From NCBI GenBank assembly GCA_905221605.1, contig CAJNDS010002806.1, positions 250,001 through 271,930 on the forward strand: a stretch of DNA of 21,930 bases. The letters are read 5' to 3'. The notes below the pieces were generated by a model. It saw only the letters and a list, made by a program, of their open reading frames with translations, did not search any database and had not been told where the DNA came from. Source of the DNA: Symbiodinium natans (Eukaryota; Sar; Dinophyceae; Suessiales; Symbiodiniaceae). Position numbers and translations under genes: made by a program. Shown in pieces: positions 1 to 9,478 of this stretch (positions are counted from its first letter, which is position 1; each line of letters starts with the position of its first letter).

Positions 1-124
1 CATGCAAGCTGAAAAAAGTCCCACAACCAACGCCTGAAACAAAATCAAAAACCACTCACAGCCCCAATCTGCTCTGAAAGTTAGCACCTTCACGATGGCG
101 CGAACCGGGCCAGACCGGTTCGCT

Positions 125-757
125 TTAGTCTCCCAGTACTGATGCAACTGTCGGAAGCGGCCCCGCAAGAAGTGGCCCATGGTGAGTTGCATGAGGCTTT
201 GCCGCTTCTACTGCTGGCGGAGCCCCATCAGGTACCCCTGACATAGGTTCCAAGAAGCCGCCAGACGAAAGCCGAGTGTGCTCATGCCACGACAGCTCAG
301 ATTTCCCTAGAGACTCCTCCAGAAACTGCGGATGTTGCAGAGAGCGAGCCGAGAGCCGATGGACGACAGGGCTGCAGAAAGTGAACTGCCAGGTACAAAC
401 CTGACTTTTCCACCAATAGAAGGATCCGGAGGCCTGTGCTCTTTGACCAGGGCGTGCACTTGGCAGTGACTCCTTGTCAAGCTGAGTCAAGCCGTGCAAT
501 TGCAGTTTGCAAGTAACAACGCCACAAGCTACGTCATGCCCCAGCCGCTGTCCATGGTGTCTCCTGCACATGAGATGCACTGATTCACCTCGTTGATGTT
601 CCAACGTTGCTTGCGGACAGGCTTGCAGCCGCTGCCAAAGCATAAGCGGACGGGCCACAAGGTGGCGAGTTTCGCGATTTCGCGAAAGGAGAGCAGAGGG
701 CACAGGATGCACGGAGTATCCTCCCGGATCGGCAAAACGTAAAACGTAAATCGTCAC
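125..757 (-). CDS. Unrecognised 210-residue open frame
   Basis: A minus-strand frame stays open for 210 codons. I recognise no domain in it. The predicted protein has mixed composition, with many His, Arg, Ser and Leu residues, and shows no clear membrane segment, signal peptide or coiled coil. At this GC content an open frame of this length can arise by chance, and no supporting splice sites were identified. It may be a coding exon or a spurious frame. The opposite strand carries only short frames here, for example a stop-bounded stretch at about 246-397 that reads as an acidic, Thr- and Glu-rich peptide. Either strand could therefore hold an exon. Confidence 0.17.
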   Translation of the reverse strand: MTIYVLRFADPGGYSVHPVPSALLSRNRETRHLVARPLMLWQRLQACPQATLEHQRGESVHLMCRRHHGQRLGHDVACGVVTCKLQLHGLTQLDKESLPSARPGQRAQASGSFYWWKSQVCTWQFTFCSPVVHRLSARSLQHPQFLEESLGKSELSWHEHTRLSSGGFLEPMSGVPDGAPPAVEAAKPHATHHGPLLAGPLPTVASVLGD

Positions 758-904
758 TTCCCTTAGTAGCGCGTAGTGGCACCAAGAAAAGTCCTAAGCC
801 ATCCTAAGCCTCAAAGCTTGCAAGGTGCCTCCGGAGGGGCAAGGCCGCTCGTTGCGCAGCTTGTAAGTTTGATGCTTATGAATCTGCCTGTTTTGCCATA
901 GCTG

Positions 905-940
905 CTATACTGTCTATCCTGTCTATACTGTCTATACTGC
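905..940. repeat. 9-bp tandem repeat, about four copies
   Basis: The 9-bp unit CTATACTGT is repeated at 905, 914 (one substitution), 923 and 932 (last copy one base short), followed by CTATAG. This is a simple minisatellite with no evident function. Confidence 0.85.
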
Positions 941-1528
941 TATAGCTTGCCGCACACAACCTTTGTACTGTAGAGCACGCAGAAGGAGTCAACCTAACGC
1001 TTTGCTGTAATCTGGTTCGATGAAAGCTGAAAGCATCTGAAAGCCAATCAGCAACGATCGATGAGCTTTGGAGGCTCCAGCAGCACCGCTGTCGGGGCCA
1101 GTTCGACAGGAGTTGCTGTTGGTCTTGCTTGTGACCGCTGACCTGATGCGCTGATCTTGTGCAAGCTTGGCTCCGGAACTCCTTCGATTTGCGGCATGCG
1201 GTTTCTTGGCTAGCTACGCTGTTCCAGGACTGATGACTTCCGGCTTAGGTGTTGCCGGCGAGTGGTTTAAACGGGCTTGCCTTTGATGAATCAAGCAATG
1301 GCCGGCACGCCCGCAGTCTGGGTAGCAGGGACAGCAACGACAGACTCCGGATAGAATTCAGAGCCGCATATTAAACCAACACCCAGGCAGAGGACGAAGC
1401 TCTATCTTGCGGACTGGCCCTGTTTTTGCTCGTACCTCACAGCTCAGCCCGGCACCGTGTGGCCGAGAACATGAGTGGTCTCAGAGTCTGGCCAGGCAGC
1501 CTGAGCCAGAGCCTTAGCGCAGCGCAGC

Positions 1529-1564
1529 CCCACGCAGCGCCGCACGCTGCGCCCCACGCTGCGC
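1529..1564. repeat. 12-bp GC-rich tandem repeat, three copies
   Basis: Three 12-bp units of the form CCCACGCTGCGC at 1529, 1541 and 1553 differ by one or two bases. In one + frame they encode a repeated Ala-Ala-Pro-His tetrapeptide, but the surrounding frame is not convincingly coding. Confidence 0.85.
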
Positions 1565-2349
1565 CTGGACCCGAGCATGTGCAAAGTCTATTCATGGTCC
1601 CAACGTGAAGTTCGAACAGTTTGAAATACTTGAACATACTTTGACTTCACTGTTCTTGTTGGGATCGGGATCAGGTTCGCACTCGAATCGGAGTCTGGAT
1701 GTCCAAGGGTTGCCTCATGAGCATGAATGCCAGTCAGCGCAGGTCTGCAAGACAGGAAGACTCGTGTTTCAGTGTAGGCAGTGGCTCAGCTCCCTCACGG
1801 GCCCTGCTTTTCCTGAACCCAGGCCAGGCGATACGAGCAATCTCGAGACCTGATGCCTTTGAGCACGTGCTGGCAGCTTGCGGAGAATGCGCATTGTGTT
1901 CGAACGATTGGACATTTAATCTATCTGGCGCCCGTCAAGGTGGTAGGGCAATGTGACGAAACGGTTGTTGTTTATGAGAGTTCGGGAGTCAGTGGAATCA
2001 CAATGCCCACTCCAAAGGCTGTGCAAAGCAGCCAACCCTTATGGGACCGGTGCCCTGCACACTCCCACAAGCACCATTGAAGCCTGCTATACGCTACTCT
2101 GCGATACTCTGAGATATTTGGAACCAAACACCAGCTACTTTGCTCTGTGAGTTTTTTTCGTAATGCTCCTGGCCCAGTTTGGCAGTGGAGCGAGCGCCTT
2201 GTAGCCCAGACTCGATGAATTCTGTCTCGCATGGCAGATGGTCCAATGTGGGCAACCACGACAGCAACCTGCAAAGCTCTGGGAATGCTCCAGCGGATAG
2301 TCCTCAGACAAAACTGTTGCGCAACTGTTGATGCTTCAGCAGGCAAATC

Positions 2350-2718
2350 ATGCAGATTGGATTCGATTTAGCTAGCAACTCAGTTTCACCGCGGGAAGGT
2401 GAAAACGCTAGTCCCGCCAGCCAGGCCGATCGGCCAAGAAAAAGTCAGAAACATGCTTGCGCCGTGCAAGTCGCGCAGCTAGTCAGAAGGTCAAGGCAGA
2501 GGTCGGACAGTGAGGAGCAAAGGCGGAAGATAAGCTCCAAGCTACGAAGACATGACTTGGTAACGAAGATACTCTCTGGGACAGTGCTGGAGAATGGTGC
2601 CAGGAAGTTGTCTTGCAGGAAAGGCGCAAGCATAAGAATCAGGTGGCCACAGTGGCTCGGCTCAAAGCCCAACGCGTCCCAGCTCCAGATGATCATGAAG
2701 TCAGCCCTCCCTGTCTGA
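2350..2718 (+). CDS. Unrecognised basic open frame
   Basis: A 122-codon frame beginning with ATG. Residues about 25-85 are rich in Arg, Lys, Ser, Glu and Gln, for example SDSEEQRRKISSKLRRHD. That composition is more protein-like than chance frames nearby and suggests a disordered or helical basic segment. No domain is recognised. Another + frame starting at 2613 also looks plausible over its first 40 residues, so a splice or frame change near 2610-2640 is possible. The antisense strand is open over 2445-2723 as well. This could be one exon of a larger gene or a chance frame. Confidence 0.22.
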   Translation: MQIGFDLASNSVSPREGENASPASQADRPRKSQKHACAVQVAQLVRRSRQRSDSEEQRRKISSKLRRHDLVTKILSGTVLENGARKLSCRKGASIRIRWPQWLGSKPNASQLQMIMKSALPV

Positions 2719-3682
2719 TCCAAGGTCTATTGCACCACGCTGCTGTCAGCTCTTTTGGCATACATTGTAGGGCTAGATGGATACAGCACAATACTTCACA
2801 CACACAGCATGGCAAGAGAAGCTCCTCGGCAAAATCCACTAGGTTGACAGTGCGACTGTGTTCCCTGCCCATGCACACCAGGTCTACTGCAAGTATTATG
2901 TTTAGTGGGGTATCGCTCCGACGAAGATGTCACAGAGATTCAGGTGCAGTATGTCACAGCGTCAAAAGAGTCTGATAGGCGGCGCCATTGCGACCACAGG
3001 TTTAACTCTTCTTTTGCCTGGGCCAAGGTTCCCACCGCCTCGCCGACCACCTTACCGTGCTGAAGGGATAAGGCCATCGGTCCCACCTGGTCCCCACTGG
3101 TCCCGATTTGTCCTCACAAGACCTACAGCGCCCGTTCCGCCCTTGCATCTGAGTCACATCTGTGCACTCGAAGGCAGGGCCAACCCTGGCGGTGCACGGC
3201 AGCAGGCTGTGCAGTCATCGCTGTGCAGGCGGGCGGGGACCTTTGTCACCTTTTGTTGGTCACATCCAAGGCTAGCTTTGTTTTTCCCGCTGCGCGGACT
3301 TGTGCAACCACAGGCCTGTTTACTGAGTTTCTTTGTGGCTTGTGGGTGGAATCAAAGGAGCTGGGTTGTCACCCGACGCTGGGTGATTGCTCGCTTTGTT
3401 TGCACGATTCTCAATGTGCAGGTGCGGGCTGGCAGCAGCTCGGCTCCCAAAATGCATCGTGCGCGGTTTCAGTTCACCTTTTCATCCCCGGCAAGACATG
3501 CGCAGCAGGTCCCAGCACAGATCAAGTTCCTTACAAGAATTGCTTGCGAAGGGGACTCAAGTGTGCCACGTTAAAGCTTTCACTGTCCTGATGGGGCAGC
3601 CAACTTCAGGCCGCCAGGTGGTCCGCCCGGCAGCCGAAGCAGAGCGAGAGGCCATAGCTTTGGGCCCTGAAGAAGAGTTGTG
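2719..3682. other. Stretch without a supported gene
   Basis: Several overlapping + strand open frames occur, including a 215-codon frame at 2927-3574, but their Pro/Arg/Cys/Trp-rich composition and mutual overlap do not single one out. Near the end, from 3610 after a good acceptor-like ACTTCAG, the frame at 3612-3683 reads as an acidic segment (AAEAEREAIALGPEEEL) and ends in a stop directly before the four-exon model at 3683. It may be an upstream exon, or the two may be separated by a frameshift. Confidence 0.35.
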
Positions 3683-4375
3683 ATGGAGATTGTTCGTTCC
3701 AAGCCCCTCGCCTTAGAAGCCCTGAAGGCTGAACTCGCAGCCCGGGACAAGCGCGAGCGCCGGGGTCGAAAGGGCGAAGACGTTCCCAGCCCGAAGCGGA
3801 GCATGCGGTGCAGGTATGCAAAGTTGAAGAATATGGTAGGACGATGTGGAACATTGAGCCACAAGTGTGTACAACAGATATCCTTTCGATGTTTTGCTTT
3901 GCAGCGAGTCTGGTAGGGCCATGGCGCCTGGCCCAGTCCAGAAGCTGCTACAAGCAGCGCATTTGGCATTGCGTCTGTTTCGATCTACAGCAGGCTGTGA
4001 GAAAGCTTGCATACTGTCATAGCAGGCTTAGCATTGGCTGCCAGAGATGAGTCTGTCTCTTGACTACTAAGGTCATCATTGCAGCCCGTGAGCGCGGTTT
4101 GCGGGCCGTGGAGGTGGGATCCTTGCATGCCGTACACATGCCGTAGGCCCTTGTAGGGGCCCCCAGCATGGGCCAAGGGCAGTTGCTCCAATGTTCAGCT
4201 GCATTGTCCTCTTTTGTCCTCAATGCAGTTGACCTTGGGATTGGCTGCGGGGCCTCTGGCCGCTGCGTCCTATCCCTGGTTGCGCAAGCCCCTTGGCAAG
4301 ACAAGTCTGCAAAACATGGGATACGACTTGTTACGATGTCCATGGAATACGACAGGAAGTGTCCAGTTTCAATAG
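3683..4375 (+). CDS. Predicted four-exon gene, 132 residues, function unknown
   Basis: Four exons can be joined in a consistent frame: 3683-3813, 3905-3996, 4085-4113 and 4229-4375, ending at a TAG. The three introns (91, 88 and 115 bases) are all GT-AG: GTATGC...TTTGCAG, GTGAGA...TTGCAG and GTGGGA...ATGCAG. The second has a TACTAA branch-point-like sequence at 4065-4070. Intron phases (2, 1, 0) match at each junction. Exon 1 encodes a charged helical stretch (ALKAELAARDKRERRGRK, about residues 12-29). Exon 2 encodes a leucine/alanine-rich helix (PVQKLLQAAHLALRLF). Exon 4 has an Ala/Leu/Gly-rich run near its start. No family is recognised. The start is taken as the ATG after an in-frame stop at 3668, but an acidic frame directly upstream may belong to the gene. 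The minus-strand frame at 4331-4837 overlaps the tail. Confidence 0.38.
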
Positions 4376-4837
4376 TCTGGGGTCTGGCTTTTCCTTGTAC
4401 GACTGTATACTGGTGGCTGAGTAGCCCCCGCCAGGACTGCCGCAGAGCTCATCACCGGCGAGCAGAAGCTTGTCCAGCCGTAGTCGAAGCTTTAGGAACT
4501 CAGAAATCTTTGCAGAGCTTTGGTGCCTCTTCCGCCTATCGTTCTCTGATTCTCGGTTTCGTTCGAAACGGGTCCTGACCAGAAGAGTCAGAACAAGAAC
4601 ACTCCAGAAGACTCTGAGGAAGCTGTGCCTCGACTTCATGGGCCTCTGTGGCTCTGTACCGGAGGCGATGCAGGTTTTCTTCAGGCCGGTTCGGAGAGTC
4701 GGATTAGAAGAGTTGTTGTCATAAACTGCTGCTAGTATCTTCATTTTTGTTTCTCTGAGTCCCTGCAGACACCGACACCCCGCTTGGAAAGTGCCGTTTA
4801 GTGGGTGCATGATGTTCTGCACACCACGTTTCGCCAC
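4331..4837 (-). CDS. Unrecognised 168-residue open frame
   Basis: A minus-strand frame of 168 codons. Its middle has a hydrophobic run (FWSVLVLTLLV) followed by a strongly charged stretch (RFERNRESENDRRKRHQ) and a Leu/Arg-rich helix-like segment. This could be read as one membrane segment plus a basic tail, but no family is recognised. The + strand also has a plausible frame at 4470-4724. The frame overlaps the last exon of the + strand four-exon model by about 45 bases. It may be spurious. Confidence 0.17.
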   Translation of the reverse strand: MAKRGVQNIMHPLNGTFQAGCRCLQGLRETKMKILAAVYDNNSSNPTLRTGLKKTCIASGTEPQRPMKSRHSFLRVFWSVLVLTLLVRTRFERNRESENDRRKRHQSSAKISEFLKLRLRLDKLLLAGDELCGSPGGGYSATSIQSYKEKPDPRLLKLDTSCRIPWTS

Positions 4838-4848
4838 ATGCGGGGAGG

Positions 4849-5094
4849 TTAGATCACTGTAGGGCAGCAGAGGGTGTTGCTACGACTTGCCGCACACCAA
4901 CAACACCCTGCAGTGTGGCGATGGGGCAATGAGGTGCTGGTGTTGGCTCTGGGACGCCATTTCTGATTGAGTATGGCGGACGGTTGCCTGTGTCCGGCGT
5001 GTTTGGCAGGACCACCGTCGGCCTCCTCTTTAGTTTCCTTCTGGGCTACACTTCTTCGTTTCTGCTGGTGCGACAGGCACGATGGGCTGCACAA
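4849..5094 (-). CDS. Short unrecognised open frame
   Basis: An 81-codon minus-strand frame whose middle is charged and protein-like (KRRSVAQKETKEEADGG). It lies between two other minus-strand frames (4331-4837 and 5125-5586). The run of same-strand open frames from 5932 down to 4331 could be exons of one gene, but I could not establish splice junctions linking them. Confidence 0.13.
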   Translation of the reverse strand: MCSPSCLSHQQKRRSVAQKETKEEADGGPAKHAGHRQPSAILNQKWRPRANTSTSLPHRHTAGCCWCAASRSNTLCCPTVI

Positions 5095-5124
5095 GTGGGT
5101 AGCAGTATCAGCAGCAGGGCACTT

Positions 5125-5586
5125 TCAAGGAAGCATTTCGGTGCGTGGACCTTCGTGTGAGCGGAGCATCAGGCACAGAATGGATGAATGGCCGCCATTA
5201 GGGCGGATGATGGTCCAGCACAACGCAAGCAAGCAAAGAATCAATGTGCCATGCATGATGAGCATGATACACGAGCGTTCGATCATCTCGCATACACTAC
5301 ATTCGACACCAGATACAAGGCACACTGCCCCCCCTGAACGACGTCGATTTCTGGACAGCCAGTCTTTAGGGCTCAACAGACGAAGGCTTAACGACCTACA
5401 GAGATCATCGCAGATTCGGAAGGGGTATGTTGCCAGGATCTGCACAAGTCCAGGCAATGTTTTGCAGGGTTCGCAGCCGCAGAGGTACCACACGTAAAAG
5501 CTGATGGACGCATCGCCGGTAAGCCTCGCTATAGTTTCAAGGAGTACGCAATCATACTGTATGTTACACAGCCGCATGCAGCACAT
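5125..5586 (-). CDS. Unrecognised 153-residue open frame
   Basis: A minus-strand frame of 153 codons, cysteine-rich, with a fairly protein-like first half (about residues 15-75, including TLPGLVQILATYPF) and a hydrophobic stretch near residues 108-122. No domain is recognised. It lies 49 bases downstream of the more convincing minus-strand frame at 5636-5932, which ends in its own stop, so the two are not simply one exon. Confidence is low because no junction was found. Confidence 0.17.
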   Translation of the reverse strand: MCCMRLCNIQYDCVLLETIARLTGDASISFYVWYLCGCEPCKTLPGLVQILATYPFRICDDLCRSLSLRLLSPKDWLSRNRRRSGGAVCLVSGVECSVCEMIERSCIMLIMHGTLILCLLALCWTIIRPNGGHSSILCLMLRSHEGPRTEMLP

Positions 5587-5635
5587 CGGATTCCCAAACA
5601 GCTTTGTGCATTTTTAGCTGCGTGCCTCTGCTCGT

Positions 5636-5932
5636 TTAACCAAGTGCCCCAGGATCTGTTGCCAAACTCAGCTCGAACCCCCAAGAGGTAGGGAAAGCGG
5701 AAGCTGTCCAGTGTGACTTTGAAGCTTTGTTGACCGGCATGATTTCGGCATTCAGCGCCCCGTAGCTCTTGTTGGCCTTCTCCGCCTTTTCCTTGTTTGC
5801 CATTGAATGGAAGAACGTAGTCTCGAGAAATAGGCTCCCCACATCTTTGAGAACTTTCTTTGGAAGCAGAGGCCCTTTTTCGTTTAACATGAGGCTTAGC
5901 TTACTGTCGGGTACAGCTTTGAGGATTAGCAT
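5636..5932 (-). CDS. Candidate gene or terminal exon, up to 98 residues, function unknown
   Basis: This minus-strand frame reads like a genuine protein. It has a lysine-rich, balanced composition with segments such as LNEKGPLLPKKVLKDVG and ANKEKAEKANKSYGALNAEI, then a Trp/Phe-containing C-terminus ending at a TAA. The coding part may begin at the ATG at 5932 or be a 3' exon entered near 5915. No family is recognised. There is no signal peptide; the charged middle suggests an amphipathic or helical region. It runs away from the + strand gene model starting near 5889-5943; the two 5' ends meet or overlap by about 40 bases, so either one start is wrong or they share a divergent control region. 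The + strand frame over the same bases is less protein-like. Confidence 0.35.
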   Translation of the reverse strand: MLILKAVPDSKLSLMLNEKGPLLPKKVLKDVGSLFLETTFFHSMANKEKAEKANKSYGALNAEIMPVNKASKSHWTASAFPTSWGFELSLATDPGALG

Positions 5933-6569
5933 GCAACTTCAGAAGCCAAAGAAGCCTGAAACTGGCAGTTGCAAACCAGACCTGCCCGAGGAGAAGTTCT
6001 ACGAAGCAATGTACTCAGAGTCCGCCGTGCTGACTCAGCTTCTCGAGGAGGTGAGAGGAGCAGGGTTTGAACATCGTGGTTTGGCTTACAGTTGTCATTG
6101 TGCACTGATCCGCGCGCACCTCCCGATGATGTAGATGAGCACTGCGTTGAAGAGGAGCGTGCGCGCGTGTGCCGGCAGCGCACTCCATACTGCGAGTTGT
6201 TGTGTTCTGCAGGCCCCCTTGCTGCTGGATCCTTCTGACTTGCAGGTCTTCGTGCCACTCGCTTGGCAGCTACTGTTCTATCTATGGGCCTACTCGCAAC
6301 ACGTCAGAGGCGCGATATGGGATTATGCAGCGTGCGCCAAGCAGAATCCCATCCAAGAGCTCAGGAAGATGGTGCGGCTGTACCTGGCTTCGAGCACTTG
6401 GCGAAACGCGACCCTTCCTCTGCACAGAGCGCAGCAGAGTCACCAGAGTCCGGTCAGAGACGACGTGCCTCCGACTCAGGGGAAGCCTGAGGGTCAGCTT
6501 ATTCCAAGTTCGTTCCTCTGCAAGGAGCTTCATCCCCTCCGAGCTGGTGGCGCGGGCTCTTCGTTCTGA
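5889..6569 (+). CDS. Predicted two-exon gene, about 170 residues, function unknown
   Basis: Exon 1 ends at 6050 with GAG|GTGAGA and exon 2 begins at 6213 after TTCTGCAG. The 162-base intron is GT-AG and phase 0 on both sides, and the frame then runs to a TGA at 6567-6569. The end of exon 1 is acidic and helical (PEEKFYEAMYSESAVLTQLL). Exon 2 encodes a hydrophobic aromatic patch (FVPLAWQLLFYLWAY), a helix-like segment (NPIQELRKMVRLYLASS) and a Ser/Pro/Gln-rich, probably disordered tail. No family is recognised. The start is uncertain: ATGs lie at 5889 and 5931, and an acceptor-like CTTCAG at 5937-5942 would make exon 1 internal. The first two choices overlap the minus-strand frame at 5636-5932. 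Confidence 0.37.
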
Positions 6570-6801
6570 CAGGGTCGGCGAGAGCCAATAGGGCCAGTCA
6601 ACCGATCTGAAGTGCGTGTTTGTTAGGACCCCGTGGAAGAGATGACACGACTCCTCGTGGGCTTACCAGGCCCAGGCGAGGCCTGCAGCAACAGGATTAT
6701 ATACTCCTCTTCGTGAGAGGCTTTCACCCCACCCCGTGTCATGCACCTATGAAGCCTCTCGAGGTGCTTTGTCAGAGCACGTTGGTGTGATTTTTTGTTT
6801 T

Positions 6802-6815
6802 TGTGTGTGTGTGTG
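6802..6815. repeat. (TG)7 microsatellite
   Basis: Seven TG dinucleotides follow a T-rich run and are succeeded by a looser GCGCGTGCGTGTG stretch to about 6830. This is a simple dinucleotide repeat. Confidence 0.85.
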
Positions 6816-7229
6816 AGCGCGTGCGTGTGACAGGCGCTGCACGCCTCCTTGATGTGATCTCCGCCTTGCGAGCTGCCAGAGCTCGGACCGGTGGATGTAC
6901 GCACAAGCGGTGTGGAAATGTTCAAGTAGAGCTCCTGGCTTCTGCAGGAAGTACTCGTCCATGCAGCGCATCATCCCCACTTCCCAGTTCGGCGTACTCG
7001 TTTTGTTGGGCTTGCCCGCCGGCTGCAGTCTGCAGTCCAAATGTCTACACGACATTCGCGAACCCGCATTGTTTCTCCATTCGGAGCCCGCAGCAGTGTG
7101 TGTTTGAATTGCGTCTGCGGTAACTGCGGCTGAGACTGATCACGCTTTCGCCGTTCCTCGACGGAAATGGCGACAGCTCGGTGCTTGTGCCCGGGTCAGA
7201 ACTAGAAACCACTTGTTGTGCAGAAATGG

Positions 7230-7276
7230 GCATTTTCTGGTAAAGCAACCAATGCGCATTTACTGGTAAAGCAACC
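7230..7276. repeat. 26-bp tandem duplication
   Basis: The 21-base stretches at 7230-7250 and 7256-7276 are identical except for one T/A difference; the shared core is CTGGTAAAGCAACC. They are exactly 26 bases apart, indicating a recent local duplication. Confidence 0.85.
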
Positions 7277-7657
7277 GAGCTCCTTGATTCTCCGGCTTCC
7301 AGGCACAATATCTGTACGGAGCGCTGGTGGAAGTTCTGATCTTTGTCATCGTCTACGTTGGTGGTGGGCCAGGCTGGTGGGACAACCCAGGTCAAGCTGG
7401 TGTCGACGCCTAGTGTTCCAGCTGGGGCTCGCGCATATAGGCTTGATCTGAGGCTTGATCACCCAAGTAGCTCCATCCGTCTTCAGCGTTTGATGGAACG
7501 AACTCGTTGGCACCCTGATTAGTACGATGCGCTAGGTCTTGGCGTCTACACCACCGACCAGGCTGCTGATGGGCATGGGGCATGTAAAGTGTAGCTTCGT
7601 GATGTAAGAACCGTGCGCACAAAGGCACACAGGTCCTCTCAGCAGGGTTCCTTGTCA

Positions 7658-8037
7658 GGAGCGTGCAACGATTCTCGATGCCCTCATGGAGCTGATTGAC
7701 AAGACTGAAGCCAGAGCCAAACGCGAAAGCCAAGGAGGGAGCATCAGCTGTTCAGCTATTTGTTCAGAGGTGTTCACAATCTAGCTCCACACGTCAAGCT
7801 CACGCTCACGGCGGTGCCCAAACATAAACTCTGCTTATCATCCACGTTCCAGAGTTGCATGGAGGCTTAGAGGTGCAGATAGCATTTGTGAGAGTGCGAT
7901 CTGCCAGGCGCCTCTGGCGAGAAGCAGAAAGCGGCTGCGAGCGCAAGATGAAGCAAAGAAATGAAGATAACGAAGCAAAGAGACAGCTACAAGAAAGTCT
8001 TCCATCTGCAGCATGTTCAGGCAGCCAAGCATCATGA
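7658..8037 (+). CDS. Possible two-exon coding segment, function unknown
   Basis: After an acceptor-like TTGTCAG (ending 7657), a frame reads as a helical charged peptide (MPLMELIDKTEARAKRESQG, about 7677-7736). It could end in phase 0 at 7769 before GTGTTC. A second frame opening in phase 0 at 7879, after GAGGTGCAG, is highly charged (REAESGCERKMKQRNEDNEA) and ends at a TGA at 8035-8037. Joining them gives a short, lysine/glutamate-rich product that may form a coiled coil. The donor is weak and the upstream part of the gene was not found, so this is suggestive only. Confidence 0.25.
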
Positions 8038-8260
8038 GATCTTTGTTCTTGGAAGAAGCTGCAGCAATTTTCCCACGGTCCCCGGCCCACCTTAATCATC
8101 GCTTCTGCCCAACTCAGGGGCCCCGTTTTCCAAAAGCTGGCCAAAGGAGCTAGCTGGTCCCTGAACTTGCAATGAAACGCAAGGTTGCGTCTGTTTGGCC
8201 TGAGTGGCCGAATTCGCTTCAAGAAAGTGAGAAGAGTTGCAGCAGCACTTGCCACAGCTG

Positions 8261-8944
8261 TCAACAATTTGTCTGACAGATGCCTTTGACTTTGTCTCGC
8301 AACTCTCTTGCACAACAAGCTCTGACACCTGCATGCAGACCCTTTTGCGGCACTCCCGCTCTCCGGGTCGCCGCGCTGGCGTCAAAGATGCAGGGAGACT
8401 TACGAAGCATGGCCCTGCCGCTTGGGCCTTCATCAGTGTCGGCCAAAGACCTAGTGATGCCCTGCGTTACATGAAAAAACGCAGCGGCGCTGCCGCACTC
8501 GCACGTGCAACCTGCAACTCGCCTCAGCAATTGCCCTGGGGCACACAGGACTACTGTCCGGAATCTGACAAGGAAGCCTATAGAAGATGCCGAAGCCGGC
8601 ACCGGTTTCTGGCCCAGAGTTCTCAAGAAGTCGTAGAAGCCGGATAGACTCGTAGACATTGGAACCCTCGCCATGGCTCCACCCGTCCTCACCCATGACT
8701 TAGCCCTGGAAATCCAGGACTCAGCTTCCTTGATCCGAGTTTTCATCAGCTTCCCGGTGTAAGCAGGTGCTTTCCGGCTCGGTTGCAGAGGTTTTGTAAA
8801 ACAGTCCTTGCCGTCATCTTTAAACCAAAGCCACCACCTGATGGCCTGAATGGTCCGTAACAGGGTGGCGGACTTTGCGCACTTCTCAGGAAAGTTACGA
8901 CACATTGTTTTTGCATGTTTTTGCCTAAGCATGCCGTTGCACAT
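8261..8944 (-). CDS. Unrecognised 227-residue open frame
   Basis: This is the longest non-repetitive open frame in the window. The first 75 residues read naturally, with Trp-rich and Lys-rich segments (IRWWLWFKDDGKD, KLMKTRIKEAESWISRAKSW). The rest is richer in Ala, Arg, Cys and Gly. No domain is recognised and there is no obvious signal peptide. The + strand is also open over 8237-8647, with a fairly plausible charged C-terminus, so strand choice is not secure. It may be a single-exon gene, a long exon or a chance frame. Confidence 0.22.
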   Translation of the reverse strand: MCNGMLRQKHAKTMCRNFPEKCAKSATLLRTIQAIRWWLWFKDDGKDCFTKPLQPSRKAPAYTGKLMKTRIKEAESWISRAKSWVRTGGAMARVPMSTSLSGFYDFLRTLGQKPVPASASSIGFLVRFRTVVLCAPGQLLRRVAGCTCECGSAAAFFHVTQGITRSLADTDEGPSGRAMLRKSPCIFDASAATRRAGVPQKGLHAGVRACCARELRDKVKGICQTNC

Positions 8945-9478
8945 CGTGGCACCACAGGCTTGAAGCCGAGTCAGAGAAAGGCGTTGCCAAGGTCTTTTTC
9001 AGTTGAAGCTGTGTGTCCGCGCGAGAACCCCATAAAAGTACAGAAAAGGAATCGAATGGACTTGACGGGCATGGCTTGTCCACTAGCGGATAGCACACAT
9101 GCACCCATGCCCCACCTGCAGAATCGCTTCGTCACAGTGTGCCCAGACTATCTAGATCTTTGCTGGTTTAGGATGCTTAGGGCTTAGGGATGCTTGGACC
9201 TTGTAAGAGCTTCCTGTTTTTGAGGTCGCTCATTTGGACTCCTCTGGCACTACGGTTTCATCTGTGCTCACCCATCACCCTAAAGGCTAAGCTGCAACTT
9301 ACGAAGCGGTTTACCCCCATATGTAACAAGAAAACTGTGCACCGCTTACTTCCGTGTGAAGGGATGTTGCACAGTACAACCCGAGGCAAGAAAGTTGGAA
9401 AAGAGCACTCCCTTATGTTGTACATCTTGTGTTGCATGTTTTTTTGCATGTTGTTCCCCACCCCCGCATCCGTCTGAG
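8945..9478. other. Gap before the C10-like exons
   Basis: About 530 bases with short frames on both strands and no recognised product. The last 60 bases are pyrimidine-rich (T-runs, then CCCCACCCCCGCATCCGTCTGAG) and make a good splice-acceptor region for the exon at 9479. Upstream exons of that gene may lie here. Confidence 0.4.

Larger units (their letters stand above)
758..2349. other. Stretch without a recognisable gene
   Basis: About 1.6 kb of moderate GC with only short, overlapping open frames on both strands and no protein family I recognise. It contains two small tandem repeats, at 905-940 and 1529-1564. It could be intronic or intergenic. Confidence 0.5.
6570..7657. other. Stretch without a recognisable gene
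   Basis: About 1.1 kb with only short overlapping frames. It contains a GT microsatellite (6802-6815) after a T-rich run, and a 26-bp tandem duplication at 7230-7276. No exon was convincing. Confidence 0.45.

Noticed and set aside
2927-3574. 215-residue + strand frame
   Set aside because: Long but rich in Pro, Arg, Cys and Trp, overlapping other equally long frames, with no recognisable domain or natural-looking segment.
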